A stretch of 64,000 bases of DNA from Parvibaculaceae bacterium. Its GTDB lineage: Bacteria; Pseudomonadota; Alphaproteobacteria; Parvibaculales; Parvibaculaceae. Every line of letters starts with the position of its first letter. The stretch's first letter is position 1. The DNA is taken from assembly GCA_019636015.1 (NCBI GenBank), contig JAHBYJ010000002.1:62001-126000 (forward strand), in the 5' to 3' direction. The translations under genes and the position numbers were made by a program. Shown in pieces: positions 36,416 through 45,253 of the stretch. Under the pieces are notes generated by a model that worked only from the letters and a program-made list of their open reading frames with translations, ran no database searches and was not told where the DNA came from.

Positions 36416-36976
36416 TCGGTCATCGGCAGGGGCTTCATCCTCATGCCCGCCTCGCGACGGGCCTCAGACGGTGGAAGGACAGCAGGCGCACGTGGCCGCG
36501 CAGCCGCCCGGAAGGCAGCACGAAGTTCGGCAACACGTAGTCGGACGCATCGTCATCCCTGAAACCCTCCGCCGGGCCCGTAGGGCCGGCCGGCAAATCT
36601 GCCGGTAATCTGTAAGCGAAGCCCATGCTCCGTGGCAAGTTTTAAGAATTAACCAATGATCCCGGGATTCTGCCGGCCCCGGAGAACCGGATGCCCGTTT
36701 CCCGCGTCTAAATCAGGAGGCGCGGGCGCCGCCGGAAGGCGGCGGCCGGGTTCCATTTTGCGGGATATCGGAAACCTCACACCCTTGATAGGCCGTTTGT
36801 GCAAGGCTATATGCAAGGTTGAGCCGATGTCACATCAACTACAGCATGGCATAAGACCCCGTGCTTGATGGGCAAAATGGGCAGTTCCCGCAGCGGAAAG
36901 GCCTGTGACTTGAACCGGTCGCCCACTCTCCGGAAACGGAGACACGGCCGGGAAACCCCTAAACGAGATTGGTCGA
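36416..36976. other. Intergenic region upstream of cysS and folE
   Basis: 561 bases between the divergent starts. No convincing gene is present; a 65-residue frame on the minus strand (36441-36638) is described under rejected items. It contains a GC-rich hairpin CGCCGCC-GGAA-GGCGGCG (36727-36744) without a T run and the structured folE leader near 36915-36951. Confidence 0.5.
36915..36951 (+). promoter_or_regulatory. Structured folE leader, candidate riboswitch
   Basis: CCGG (36915-36918) pairs with CCGG (36948-36951) around asymmetric loops TCGCCCAC and CACGG, enclosing a 6-bp stem TCTCCG-GAAA-CGGAGA (36927-36942). It ends 25 bases before the folE start. Tetrahydrofolate-II (folE motif) riboswitches occur at this place in Alphaproteobacteria; I cannot confirm their conserved core bases here. 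Confidence 0.4.
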
Positions 36977-37612
36977 ATGGACATGAATGCTGCTGTTGAT
37001 GGGCTCCGGGCCCAGTCTGAAAACGAGCGCCTTTTGAGCGTGAAGAAGCCCTCCCGCGAGGAAGCCGAAGCCGCCGTGCGCACACTCATCGCCTGGGCAG
37101 GCGACAATCCGGACCGCGAAGGCCTGATCGACACGCCCGGCCGCGTCGTGCGCGCCTATGAGGAGTTCTTCGAGGGCTACAATGAGGACCCCTTCAAGGA
37201 ACTGACCCGCACCTTCGAAGAGGTGGAGGGGTATCAGGACATGGTGATGCTCCGCGACATCAATATCGAGTCGCATTGCGAGCATCACATGGTCGCGATT
37301 CTCGGCCGTGCCCACGTCGCCTATGTGCCGACCAAGAAGGTCGTCGGCATTTCGAAGCTCGCCCGCGTCATCGAAATCTACGCCAAGCGCCTGCAGACGC
37401 AGGAGACCATGACGGCGCAGATCGCGGATACGATCAACGAGGCGCTCGCGCCCCAGGGCGTCGCCATCCTGATCGAGGCGAAGCATCAATGCATGACGAC
37501 GCGCGGCATCAAGAAGCCCGATGTCGCCACCATCACCACGCAGTTCACCGGCGTCTTCCGCGACGATCCCCGCATGGAAGCCCGGTTCATGCAGATGATC
37601 CGCGGATACTGA
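36977..37612 (+). CDS. folE: GTP cyclohydrolase I
   Basis: 211 residues. Catalyses GTP to 7,8-dihydroneopterin triphosphate, the first step of folate synthesis. Zinc ligands are visible in HCEHHMV (about 98-104) and [11 protein letters not shown] (about 170); [22 protein letters not shown] and the family's [12 protein letters not shown] are also intact. A terminator follows the gene. Start codon at 36977 is the first ATG; ATG 36983 is also possible. Confidence 0.96.
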   Translation: MDMNAAVDGLRAQSENERLLSVKKPSREEAEAAVRTLIAWAGDNPDREGLIDTPGRVVRAYEEFFEGYNEDPFKELTRTFEEVEGYQDMVMLRDINIESHCEHHMVAILGRAHVAYVPTKKVVGISKLARVIEIYAKRLQTQETMTAQIADTINEALAPQGVAILIEAKHQCMTTRGIKKPDVATITTQFTGVFRDDPRMEARFMQMIRGY

Positions 37613-37640
37613 CCGTCTGAAGCCTCAGGCTTTGACAAAG

Positions 37641-37673
37641 GGCCCCGCCTTCATCTGAATGGCGGGGCCTTTT
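37641..37673 (+). terminator. Intrinsic terminator after folE
   Basis: GGCCCCGCC (37641-37649) pairs with GGCGGGGCC (37661-37669), followed by TTTTCTTT. Located between folE and hisI, so hisI may have its own promoter or be reached by read-through. Confidence 0.8.
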
Positions 37674-37703
37674 CTTTGCGCCTTGCCCGGAGAGAACGAA
37701 AAC

Positions 37704-38144
37704 ATGTGCAACGAACAGCCCTTTGGCACTTGCGGCAGCAAGGACGAAATCGAGGAAGGATCGGTCTTCTCGCCGAAATTCGACGAAAAGGGCCTCATCA
37801 CGGCAGTCACCACGGACGCGAAGACGGGCGAACTCCTGATGGTCGCCTGGATGAACGCCGAGGCCCTCGCCCGCACCATTGAAACGGGCGAGGCCTGGTA
37901 CTGGAGCCGCTCGCGCAACGAACTCTGGCACAAGGGCGACACGAGCGGACAGATCCAGACCGTCGTCGAGCTGCGCACCGATTGCGACCAGGACACCGTC
38001 TGGCTGAAGGTCCAAGTCGCGGGCGATGGTGGCTGCTGCCATGTCGGCTACCGCTCCTGCTTCTATCGCCGCGTGCCGCAAGGCCAGCCTGCGGCACTTG
38101 AACCCACCGGGGAACGGAAGCTTTCAGCATCCGTTCAGGAATAA
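37704..38144 (+). CDS. hisI: Phosphoribosyl-AMP cyclohydrolase
   Basis: 146 residues, monofunctional HisI (no HisE part). Opens the purine ring of PR-AMP in histidine synthesis, zinc-dependent. Seen: [39 protein letters not shown] is the family core, and Cys in RTDCDQD and [14 protein letters not shown] bind metal. The ATG at 37704 follows GGAGAG. Located after the folE terminator. Confidence 0.95.
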   Translation: MCNEQPFGTCGSKDEIEEGSVFSPKFDEKGLITAVTTDAKTGELLMVAWMNAEALARTIETGEAWYWSRSRNELWHKGDTSGQIQTVVELRTDCDQDTVWLKVQVAGDGGCCHVGYRSCFYRRVPQGQPAALEPTGERKLSASVQE

Positions 38145-38244
38145 GGGCTCAGCCTCGAATGTGATCGCATCTCTTCCCACATGGGGAGAACCGGCGGCGT
38201 CCTTCGCCGGAAATGTGTAACATTCATCTGTTCTTCTCACGGCC

Positions 38245-39318
38245 ATGAAGCATTTTCGCATGTCACGTCCAAAGATCGGCATTGCACTCGGCGCCGGCGT
38301 GGCGCGCGGCTGGACTCATATCGGCGTGCTGCGCGCCCTGTCCCGCGCGGGCATCGAGCCCGACATCGTCTCCGGCACGTCGATCGGCGCGCTGGTCGGC
38401 GGCTGTCTCGTCGCGGGAAAGCTCGACCCGCTGGAGGAATTCGCGCGCTCCCTGACCCGCCGCCGCATGTTGAGCCTGCTCGATCTGCGCTTCCGCTCCT
38501 CCGGCCTGATCGGCGACAACAAGCTTGCCGACCTGATGCGCGATCATCTGGGCGATCTGCGCATCGAGGACCTGCCGCGTACCTTTGTCGGCGTCGCGAC
38601 CGAACTCACCACCGGCCATGAGCTCTGGCTGCATCAGGGCAGTCTCATCAAGGCGATCCGCGCCTCCTATGCCCTGCCCGGCGTCTTCGCACCCGTCGCG
38701 CTGGAAGGCCGCTGGCTGATCGACGGCGCATTGGTGAACCCGGTCCCCGTCTCCGTCGCCCGGGCGCTGGGCGCACGCGTCCTCATTGCCGTCAACCTGA
38801 ACAACGATCCCTTCGATCCCGCGACCCGCCGCCGCGCAAAGAGCAGCTTCCCCGGCTACATCCATTCGGCCGCGCCCGTCATGCCGGAAGACGATCTCTT
38901 TCGCGAGATCGAGCGCCAGATTGCCGATGAGGAAGAGGTCGAGGAGGTTCAGGAGGAAATCGCGGACGCCGTCGCTCCGGCCACCGGCAACACGCCCATG
39001 GCCGAGCGCATCCGCTCCACCTTCCGCAATCTCGGCTGGAAGTCGAAGCCGGAAAAGGAACTGATGCGCCGCGTCATCGGCGGCGACCAGCGCGAGCCGG
39101 GCATCGCGAGCGTCATGCTCGCCTCGCTCAACATCGTGCAGGACCGCCTTGCCCGCATGCGCATGGCGGGCGATCCGCCCGACATCATGATCGCGCCGAA
39201 GGTCGGCCATCTGAGCCTGCTCGACTTCGACCGCGCGGACGAACTGATCCGGCTCGGCGAGGAGGCCGCCGAGGAAGCAATCCCTCAGATCAGGGAAATC
39301 ATCGAACTCGTCGGCTGA
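38245..39318 (+). CDS. Patatin-like phospholipase, RssA-like
   Basis: 357 residues. Serine-Asp dyad lipid hydrolase: the oxyanion loop GAGVARG (about 13-19), nucleophile GTSIGAL (Ser near 48), and the aspartate in LIDGALVNPVP (near 157). The C-terminal 130 residues are helical and charged, with no membrane anchor seen. Enzymes of this branch act on membrane phospholipids; target unknown. Located after hisI in the usual alphaproteobacterial order folE-hisI-patatin-CBS. Confidence 0.87.
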   Translation: MKHFRMSRPKIGIALGAGVARGWTHIGVLRALSRAGIEPDIVSGTSIGALVGGCLVAGKLDPLEEFARSLTRRRMLSLLDLRFRSSGLIGDNKLADLMRDHLGDLRIEDLPRTFVGVATELTTGHELWLHQGSLIKAIRASYALPGVFAPVALEGRWLIDGALVNPVPVSVARALGARVLIAVNLNNDPFDPATRRRAKSSFPGYIHSAAPVMPEDDLFREIERQIADEEEVEEVQEEIADAVAPATGNTPMAERIRSTFRNLGWKSKPEKELMRRVIGGDQREPGIASVMLASLNIVQDRLARMRMAGDPPDIMIAPKVGHLSLLDFDRADELIRLGEEAAEEAIPQIREIIELVG

Positions 39319-39328
39319 CGCAGGCGGT

Positions 39329-39757
39329 TCAGCCGTTCGCGATGTAGAGGCGCAATGCCTCCGTCTCCATCACCGTTTCGGCGATGCGATGCTTCACAAC
39401 GTCGCCGATGGAGACGATGCCGGCAAGTTCGCCATTCTCGATCACCGGCAGGTGGCGAAAGCGGCCCTCCGTCATGGAATCCATGAGTTCGTCCACGGAG
39501 TCGTTCAGGCTGCAGGTAATGACCCGCGTGGTCATCACCTCGTGAACCGGCGCCTTCAGCGCGTCGCCGCCGCGGCGCGCCACGGCTTTCACGATATCGC
39601 GCTCTGAAACGATGCCGAGCACCTTGCGGGACTGCATGACGACGACGGCGCCGATGCCGCGCTCGGAAAGAAGCGTCGCGGTCTCGGCCAGCGTCACATC
39701 CGGCGACACCGTGGCGACATCCGTGCCCTTGGCCTTCAAGATCGTGGCAACATTCAT
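39329..39757 (-). CDS. Tandem CBS-domain protein
   Basis: 142 residues with two CBS motifs forming a Bateman module: residues 9-60 (VATVSPDVTLAETATLLSERGIGAVVVM) and 75-135 (ITCSLNDSVDELMDSMTEGRFRHLPVIENGELAGIVSIGDVV). Stand-alone CBS pairs bind adenine nucleotides and usually modulate a partner. GGGAGG precedes the ATG at 39757. Convergent with the patatin gene by 10 bases. Confidence 0.9.
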   Translation of the reverse strand: MNVATILKAKGTDVATVSPDVTLAETATLLSERGIGAVVVMQSRKVLGIVSERDIVKAVARRGGDALKAPVHEVMTTRVITCSLNDSVDELMDSMTEGRFRHLPVIENGELAGIVSIGDVVKHRIAETVMETEALRLYIANG

Positions 39758-40023
39758 CGTCTGTACCTCCCGTACCGGAGCTTCGAACCGCCCCCGGCGA
39801 CTCCCCCCGAAATCGCAGAGCCTTGCCCTTGGGGAAATGATGCGACATTCCGCCGCATCCAGCAAGAAGATACATGTAAAGTGAGGGAATCCGCCCTTTC
39901 CAAAGGGTCCGGCAGCCCTGCCTTTGACATGGACCCGCCACCGCCGATAATCGCCGCTGCCTTGGTTGAGTCCCAATTCCCGCGTCTTAATTCGCCTCCC
40001 GACAAGAACGAGCGACTCGATCC

Positions 40024-41322
40024 ATGTGGCAACGCGCCTATCTCCGGAAACTGAAAAGCGACATCGACCTCTGGATCGAGCGGGGATGGGTGACGCCGGC
40101 CAATGCCGAACTCATCCTGCAATCGGCGGACAGCGCGCCCGCGCAGCGCCGCATGCCGGTCATCCTCGCCATTCTGGGCGCGGTGCTGATCGGCTTCGCC
40201 GCCATGAGCTTCGTCGCGGCGAACTGGAACGAGATTCCGAAACTCGTGAAACTCGTCGCGATCTTCGGCGCCATGTGGGCGGCATGGATCGCGGCCATCA
40301 TGCTCGAGAAGCGGAACCACCCGGCCTTCGCGCAGGCGGCGGTGCTGGCAGGCCTCGCACTCTTCGGCGCAGGCATCATGCTCATCGCGCAGATCTATCA
40401 CATCGTGACGGACGATCCGGGCGGCGTGCTCGCCTGGGCGATCGCGTCGCTGGCGGCGGCGCTGCTGCTGCCGTCGCGCCCGGCGCTCGCGCTCGGCATA
40501 TTGCTCACGATCGTCTGGTCCGTCTTTGCCTGGCAGCTCGACGACAGCACGCCGCATTGGCCCTTCTGGATTCTCTGGGCGGTATCAGCCTTCGTCGCGC
40601 TGCGTCTTGCATGGGCCCCCGGCTTCCATCTCGTGCTGATCGCAGGCTTCGTCTGGCAGGCGGTGAATGCGGAAGCCATTTCCGACGGTCTCGGCATCGA
40701 GCCGGCCTGGCTTCTCGCCTTCGTTACGCTTGAAGTCCTGATCCTCTGGCTCGCCGCGATGCTGGGCGAAAGGCGCGCGCCGCGCTTCGCCTCGGCTGCA
40801 GAAGCCTATGCCATGGTGATCGCCTTCGTTCTCTTCTGGGTGCTCCAGCTCGCGCCGGATGCAAACGTGTTTCAGGATGGCGTGGCGACCGGCGGATTGG
40901 CGCTCTGCGCCCTCGCCGCCGCCGCTCTCGCCGCATTGATGATGCTCGCCATCTCCCGTGGCCTGCTGGAAGGCCGCCATGCGGCGGGTATCGCGGCGAT
41001 CGCCATCGGCGCTCTCGCTTATCCCTTCATTGCCGCCTCCAATGCGGCCCTGGTGCCCTGGCTCTATGCGGCTCTCTTCCTTGTGCTCGCGGCCTGGCTC
41101 GTTTCATACGGTACGGCGCGGGAATCGCGCTTTGCCGTCAATCTCGGCTTCGTCGCCTTCGGCGCAGAACTCCTCTGGCTCTATTTCGAAACGCTCGGCA
41201 ACCTGCTCGATACCGCGCTCTTCTTCGCGGTCGGCGGCATCTTCCTCATTGCCGGTGCCTTCATCATGGAGCGCATGCGCCGCCGCCTCATTGCCCGGAC
41301 GGATGCGGGAGGTGCCGCATGA
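40024..41322 (+). CDS. DUF2157 membrane protein
   Basis: 432 residues. The cytoplasmic N-terminal helix pair (LRKLKSDIDLWIERGWVTPANAELILQ) is followed by about twelve hydrophobic segments, the standard DUF2157 arrangement. Function is unknown. Its stop overlaps the next start by 4 bases (ATGA), and this DUF2157-GDYXXLXY pair is a recurrent two-gene unit in proteobacteria, suggesting a membrane complex. Confidence 0.85.
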   Translation: MWQRAYLRKLKSDIDLWIERGWVTPANAELILQSADSAPAQRRMPVILAILGAVLIGFAAMSFVAANWNEIPKLVKLVAIFGAMWAAWIAAIMLEKRNHPAFAQAAVLAGLALFGAGIMLIAQIYHIVTDDPGGVLAWAIASLAAALLLPSRPALALGILLTIVWSVFAWQLDDSTPHWPFWILWAVSAFVALRLAWAPGFHLVLIAGFVWQAVNAEAISDGLGIEPAWLLAFVTLEVLILWLAAMLGERRAPRFASAAEAYAMVIAFVLFWVLQLAPDANVFQDGVATGGLALCALAAAALAALMMLAISRGLLEGRHAAGIAAIAIGALAYPFIAASNAALVPWLYAALFLVLAAWLVSYGTARESRFAVNLGFVAFGAELLWLYFETLGNLLDTALFFAVGGIFLIAGAFIMERMRRRLIARTDAGGAA

Positions 41323-41924
41323 GCCGCTTTGCCCTTGCCGTTCTCGCTCTCGCCATCGGCCAGTCGCTGTTTCTGGGCGCCATGGTCTGGGACCGCGTGT
41401 CCCTGCTGCGCTCGCCCACCGTCGTCACGCTCGAAACGGCGCCCATCGACCCGCGCGATCTTTTCCGCGGCCACTACGTCATTCTGAGTTACGCGATTTC
41501 ATCCCTGCCGCTCGGTGAGCTCGATGGCGACGATGATTTCGAATCCGGCAGCCCGATCTATGTCGAGCTGAAGCCGGAAGGCGACGTCTCGCGCGCCGTC
41601 GCCGCCTGGCGCGAGCATCGCGAACCCGCTCCCGGCAATGCGATCATCCGCGGCCGGGTGAACTATGTCGTGCAGGACATGACCGTCACGGACATGCCGG
41701 GCGATGAAGAAGGCCGGCGCATCCCCTGCCCCGATTGCGGCAACGCCTTCGTCTCCTACGGCATCGAAAGCTACTTCGTGCCGGAAGGCGAAGGCCGTGA
41801 ACTGGAAGACAGCCGCAATGCGGGTCGCCTCACCATCGATGTGGCGGTAGGCGGGGGCGGAACGCCCGCCATCAAGCAATTGCGCCTCGATGGCGAGCCC
41901 GTCTACGAGGAACCGCTCTTCTAG
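41319..41924 (+). CDS. GDYXXLXY-domain protein
   Basis: 201 residues with an N-terminal anchor (residues 5-25, exported) and an extracytoplasmic domain. The defining motif appears as RGHYVILSY near residues 49-57, a variant of GDYXXLXY (Gly-Asp replaced by Gly-His). DFESGSPIYVELKPEGD fits the family. The partner DUF2157 gene overlaps it by 4 bases. Its end overlaps the convergent YCII gene by 4 bases. Confidence 0.85.
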   Translation: MSRFALAVLALAIGQSLFLGAMVWDRVSLLRSPTVVTLETAPIDPRDLFRGHYVILSYAISSLPLGELDGDDDFESGSPIYVELKPEGDVSRAVAAWREHREPAPGNAIIRGRVNYVVQDMTVTDMPGDEEGRRIPCPDCGNAFVSYGIESYFVPEGEGRELEDSRNAGRLTIDVAVGGGGTPAIKQLRLDGEPVYEEPLF

Positions 41925-42337
41925 TTTGCAGCGCCGACAGGCGTGCCCGCGCCGAATGCGAGATGCCAGGTATGCGCGTCGGCAAGGAAGATGCCCGACG
42001 TAACCGCCGGGTCGCTCGCCAGAAGACCGTCCGCCTCCTGCTTGTCCGCCGCGCGAATCACCGCGATGCCGCCATTGGTTTCGAGGAGCGGCCCTGCCAC
42101 CAGCAGCCTTCCCTCGTCTTTCAGCCGCTGCATGAACCCGACATGAGGCCCGAGCGCCTGCTCCTGCATCGGCTTTCCTTCGATCCAGGCCGGACCCGGC
42201 CGGTAGATGAACGCAAAAAGAGTCATCTCAGCTACATTCCCTTGTGGTGCAGGAGCATCGGCCGCATGGGCGCTCCCGGCCGCAAGCACGATCAGCAGCA
42301 CAGCAAAGGCGCCGCCCAGACCTGAACGCAATGCCAT
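41921..42337 (-). CDS. Exported YCII-domain protein
   Basis: 138 residues from the ATG at 42337, chosen for its GGGAGGGAAGGG ribosome site; upstream starts would add 30 residues and destroy the signal peptide. Residues 1-25 form a signal peptide (AAGSAHAAD). The rest is a YCII fold (MTLFAFIYRPGPAWIEGKPMQEQALGPHVGFMQRL, with GPHV). YCII domains are ferredoxin-like and often of unknown activity; a signal peptide on one is unusual. Divergent from a TetR regulator over a palindrome. Confidence 0.75.
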   Translation of the reverse strand: MALRSGLGGAFAVLLIVLAAGSAHAADAPAPQGNVAEMTLFAFIYRPGPAWIEGKPMQEQALGPHVGFMQRLKDEGRLLVAGPLLETNGGIAVIRAADKQEADGLLASDPAVTSGIFLADAHTWHLAFGAGTPVGAAN

Positions 42338-42377
42338 CCCTTCCCTCCCGCATGTTTGACGCCAACCCGATTTATAC

Positions 42378-42396
42378 ATACCATACTGTATGGTAT
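42378..42396. promoter_or_regulatory. TetR-type operator
   Basis: ATACCATA-CTG-TATGGTAT is a perfect 8-bp inverted repeat between the YCII gene (start 42337) and the TetR gene (start 42413). It covers an upstream ATG at 42395, which supports the later TetR start. Likely bound by the divergent regulator for both promoters. Confidence 0.7.
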
Positions 42397-42412
42397 GGTA
42401 ATTGGGAAGCTC

Positions 42413-43015
42413 ATGGCATCCGTTCAAGATGTTAAATCTCCTTCATCCCGCCGCTGGAAACGTGAGCAATGGGCCGAGTTCGGCGTCCGCCAGCTTGCCC
42501 GGCACGGTCCAGGCGCGTTGACGGTCGACCGGCTTTGCGAGAGCGCGAAGCTGACCAAGGGATCCTTCTACCACCACTTCCCTTCCGTCGACGCGTTCCT
42601 CCTCGCCATCGGTACACGCTGGCGGGAAACGGAAACGGATGCGATAGCGAAGGACGCCCTCGCCTGCACCACGGCAGCCGAAAGCCTGAAGAAACTCTCG
42701 AGCCTGTCGGACAGCGTCGATCATCGCCTCGAACTCGGCGTGCGCACGCTTGCGGCGAGCAACCGCAAGCTGCGCGATCTCGTCAACAAGGCGGACGCGG
42801 CACGCGAGGCGATTATCGCCACGCTGCTTGAGCGCGCCTATGAACTGGAGAGCGATGAGGCGGCCAGCGCCGCCCGCCTTTTCCATTCGCTGCATCTCGC
42901 GGCACTCTTGCGCGCGCCGTCCGATGTGGGAGATTTTTCGCGCGGCGCCGCACGTTTCCTGACGGAACGGCTTCATGCCGCCCCGTCCCGCAGGCGCAAC
43001 CGGCGTAGTGCCTGA
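42413..43015 (+). CDS. TetR-family regulator
   Basis: 200 residues from ATG 42413. N-terminal HTH: EQWAEFGVRQLARHGPGALTVDRLCESAKLTKGSFYHHFPSVDAFL, the canonical TetR recognition region; the remaining helices form the ligand-binding part. It probably represses the divergent YCII gene and itself through the 19-base palindrome. Ligand unknown. Confidence 0.87.
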   Translation: MASVQDVKSPSSRRWKREQWAEFGVRQLARHGPGALTVDRLCESAKLTKGSFYHHFPSVDAFLLAIGTRWRETETDAIAKDALACTTAAESLKKLSSLSDSVDHRLELGVRTLAASNRKLRDLVNKADAAREAIIATLLERAYELESDEAASAARLFHSLHLAALLRAPSDVGDFSRGAARFLTERLHAAPSRRRNRRSA

Positions 43016-43030
43016 CGTCAGGCTTTTGCC

Positions 43031-44464
43031 TTAGCCCGCGTTCCGCCAGTTGCCGTGGAACCCGAACGGTACTCGCTGCGGCATCTCCACCCGCGCGATC
43101 GGCCCCTTCGACAGGTCGTCCGTATCGAGCACGACGAAATCGCTGACATTGCGCGCAGCATCGTACTCGAGCGAGACGATGTAGCCGTCGCCTTCCGTCG
43201 CACCTTCCTTGCGCGCCACGAAGATCGGCTCATGCACATAGCGTCCCTTGCCCGGCTGCCATTCGCGCCGCTTGCCGGTCTCGAGATCGATATGAACCAG
43301 TGTGTCGTAGGACGAACCCTTCTGTTCCTTCGGCCGGTGCATCGCCGCATAGTAGCCGTGGCGATAGCCATGCCCTGCGAAGCGCTCGTCGAACCGCGGG
43401 AATTCGCCACCGAGATCGGTCAGCAGTTCTTCCGTATAGCTGTCGGAATTGCTGTCGAGATCGAAGGTCCAGCGCACAAGCAGGCTCTGCTCATCCTCAA
43501 GATTGCTCGGCGGCCGCGTCCCGTCTGCGCTCGGGAACAGCGGTACACGGCTGTACTTCATCATGTCGGCATGCACCCGCGTCCGTCCGCCTTCATGGCT
43601 CGTGAAGGCATTCATCGGGTGATAGACATAGCAAGGGTCGCCCTTGAACCAGCGGATCGTATCGACGCTCGCATCCCGCGCCATGATGCCGATATGCGTG
43701 CCCGCATCCGGATCCCAGGCGATCACCGGCCCACCCTTCATGATGCGGTCGACATCGATCGTCGCCGGGAAGATCGGGAAGATGACGTGTTCATCCGTCA
43801 CGATGAAGTCATGCACCATGCTTGCATAGGGCGCCTTGAACATGTCGCTGCGGATAAGTTCGCCCTTCGCATTCACCACCTGATAGGAGATGTCGGGGCT
43901 CGCCGGCCCCGCCGCCATATAGCCGAAGAAATGCATCTCGCCCGTGCGCGGATCGAATTTCGGATGCGCTGTCATCGGGCCCGAATATTTGCCCTCGAAA
44001 GTCCACGAGCCCTGCGTCGTGAGCGTGTCGCCATCCATCGCAACCGGCGAGTTGCCCTCATCGAGCGCGAAGAGCTTTCCCGCATGCCAGACGACATTCG
44101 TGTTCGCCACATTGCGTTTCACATTCTCCGCGCCCGGCAGCGCCGCGCCGCCGAAGGATGTCGGCACCAGCCGCTCGCCCGCCTGGCGCTGCACCTCATA
44201 TTGCTCCGTGCGCACCCAGCGGTTGCGGTAGCTCGCCTTGCCATCCTCGACATGAATCGCATGAATCATCCCCTCGCCCAGAAACCAGTGATGCTGGTTT
44301 TCGAGCGGCGGAAACATCGGGTTCGGTCCGTTGCGGTAGAGCGTGCCCGCGAGATCGCGCGGCAACTCGCCTTCCTTGACGACGAGGTCCGGCGCATCGC
44401 ATTCCGCCATCACGGGCGCGAAATTGCCTGCAAAGAAGGGATTGTCGGGAAAGGGCTTCGACAT
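43031..44464 (-). CDS. Carotenoid-cleavage / lignostilbene-type dioxygenase
   Basis: 477 residues. Fe(II)-dependent oxygenases that cleave conjugated C=C bonds in carotenoids or stilbenes. The four His iron ligands appear in the right order: MTAHPKFD, MVHDFIV, YHPMNAF and the C-terminal GFHGNW. LYRNGPNPMF and the N-terminal HWFLGEGMIHAI are family features. Start ATG 44464, following AGAGGACG. Whether the substrate is a carotenoid or a lignin-derived stilbene cannot be read. Divergent from a TetR regulator. Confidence 0.88.
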   Translation of the reverse strand: MSKPFPDNPFFAGNFAPVMAECDAPDLVVKEGELPRDLAGTLYRNGPNPMFPPLENQHHWFLGEGMIHAIHVEDGKASYRNRWVRTEQYEVQRQAGERLVPTSFGGAALPGAENVKRNVANTNVVWHAGKLFALDEGNSPVAMDGDTLTTQGSWTFEGKYSGPMTAHPKFDPRTGEMHFFGYMAAGPASPDISYQVVNAKGELIRSDMFKAPYASMVHDFIVTDEHVIFPIFPATIDVDRIMKGGPVIAWDPDAGTHIGIMARDASVDTIRWFKGDPCYVYHPMNAFTSHEGGRTRVHADMMKYSRVPLFPSADGTRPPSNLEDEQSLLVRWTFDLDSNSDSYTEELLTDLGGEFPRFDERFAGHGYRHGYYAAMHRPKEQKGSSYDTLVHIDLETGKRREWQPGKGRYVHEPIFVARKEGATEGDGYIVSLEYDAARNVSDFVVLDTDDLSKGPIARVEMPQRVPFGFHGNWRNAG

Positions 44465-44494
44465 GGGCGTGCGTCCTCTGGGCTGGCTCACTGA

Positions 44495-44511
44495 CTATAA
44501 CAGTGTTATAG
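44495..44511. promoter_or_regulatory. TetR-type operator
   Basis: CTATAAC-AGT-GTTATAG is a perfect 7-bp inverted repeat, 30 bases upstream of the oxygenase and 52 before the TetR gene. Likely target of the adjacent regulator. Confidence 0.7.
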
Positions 44512-44563
44512 AACAACTTAGATATCGCTGGACACATCGTCAAGCCTGTTCGATAGAGGGCGA

Positions 44564-45253
44564 ATGAGCACCGCAGCCCCCGACACCGCCATGGAAACGG
44601 CCGCCGGAAAAAGGCGCAACGCGCAGCGCGAGGCGCTGCTCGATGCTGCGAGCGAGATGCTCGTGCATGGCGGTCCGGATGCGATCTCCCTCAGGAAGCT
44701 CGCTGCCCGCATAGGCACATCCACCATGGCGGTCTATACGGCCTTCGGCGGCAAGGACGGCCTCATCGCCGCCCTGTTCGAGGAGGCTTTCGACCGGCTC
44801 GCCGCCGCCGAGGCCGCAGCGCCGAAGCATGAAGAGCCGCTCCTCTGGCTTGGCGAGCTTGCCCGCGCCTATCGCAGTTTCGCGCTTGCGAACCCTTCCT
44901 ATTACGCCCTGATGATCAGCGCCACGCTGCCCATTCCGGACGCACTGCGTCATGGAGGAGGATCGGACGAGCCCGCCGCCCGCGGCGTCTCGCAACACGC
45001 TTCATATCAGATCATGAGAAGCGCCGTGGAAGCCTGCATCGCAGATGGCAGCTTCCCGGCGGACGCCGAACCGGATGAACTCGCCGGCGCCATGTGGGCC
45101 GCGGTTCACGGCCATTGCAGCCTGGAGCTTGCGGGTTTTCACGAAAACGCGGCAGCCGCGGAAAAGCGCTTTCACATGACGACAAGCGCCATTCTCCGCG
45201 GCCTGCTCACGCCGAAGGGTCTCGAGAAACTCGAGAAGTTCACTCGGGGCTAG
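44564..45253 (+). CDS. TetR-family regulator, WHG-like C-terminal domain
   Basis: 229 residues. HTH at about residues 20-65: RREALLDAASEMLVHGGPDAISLRKLAARIGTSTMAVYTAFGGKDGLI; the C-terminal ligand domain has the helical pattern of the TetR_C_33/WHG type. It is divergent from the oxygenase, so a substrate or product of that enzyme is a natural effector candidate. The last 14 bases overlap the convergent DUF4389 gene. Confidence 0.86.
   Translation: MSTAAPDTAMETAAGKRRNAQREALLDAASEMLVHGGPDAISLRKLAARIGTSTMAVYTAFGGKDGLIAALFEEAFDRLAAAEAAAPKHEEPLLWLGELARAYRSFALANPSYYALMISATLPIPDALRHGGGSDEPAARGVSQHASYQIMRSAVEACIADGSFPADAEPDELAGAMWAAVHGHCSLELAGFHENAAAAEKRFHMTTSAILRGLLTPKGLEKLEKFTRG

Noticed and set aside
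34940-36562. A 540-residue plus-strand frame opposite cysS
   Set aside because: It is the reverse frame of a clear cysteinyl-tRNA synthetase, with no family match.
36441-36638. 65-residue minus-strand frame upstream of cysS
   Set aside because: Its ATG lacks a good ribosome site, no homologous motif is recognised, and the region is GC-biased. Kept as a weak possibility only.
36727-36744. GC-rich hairpin as a terminator
   Set aside because: No T run follows, and it is upstream of folE rather than after a gene.
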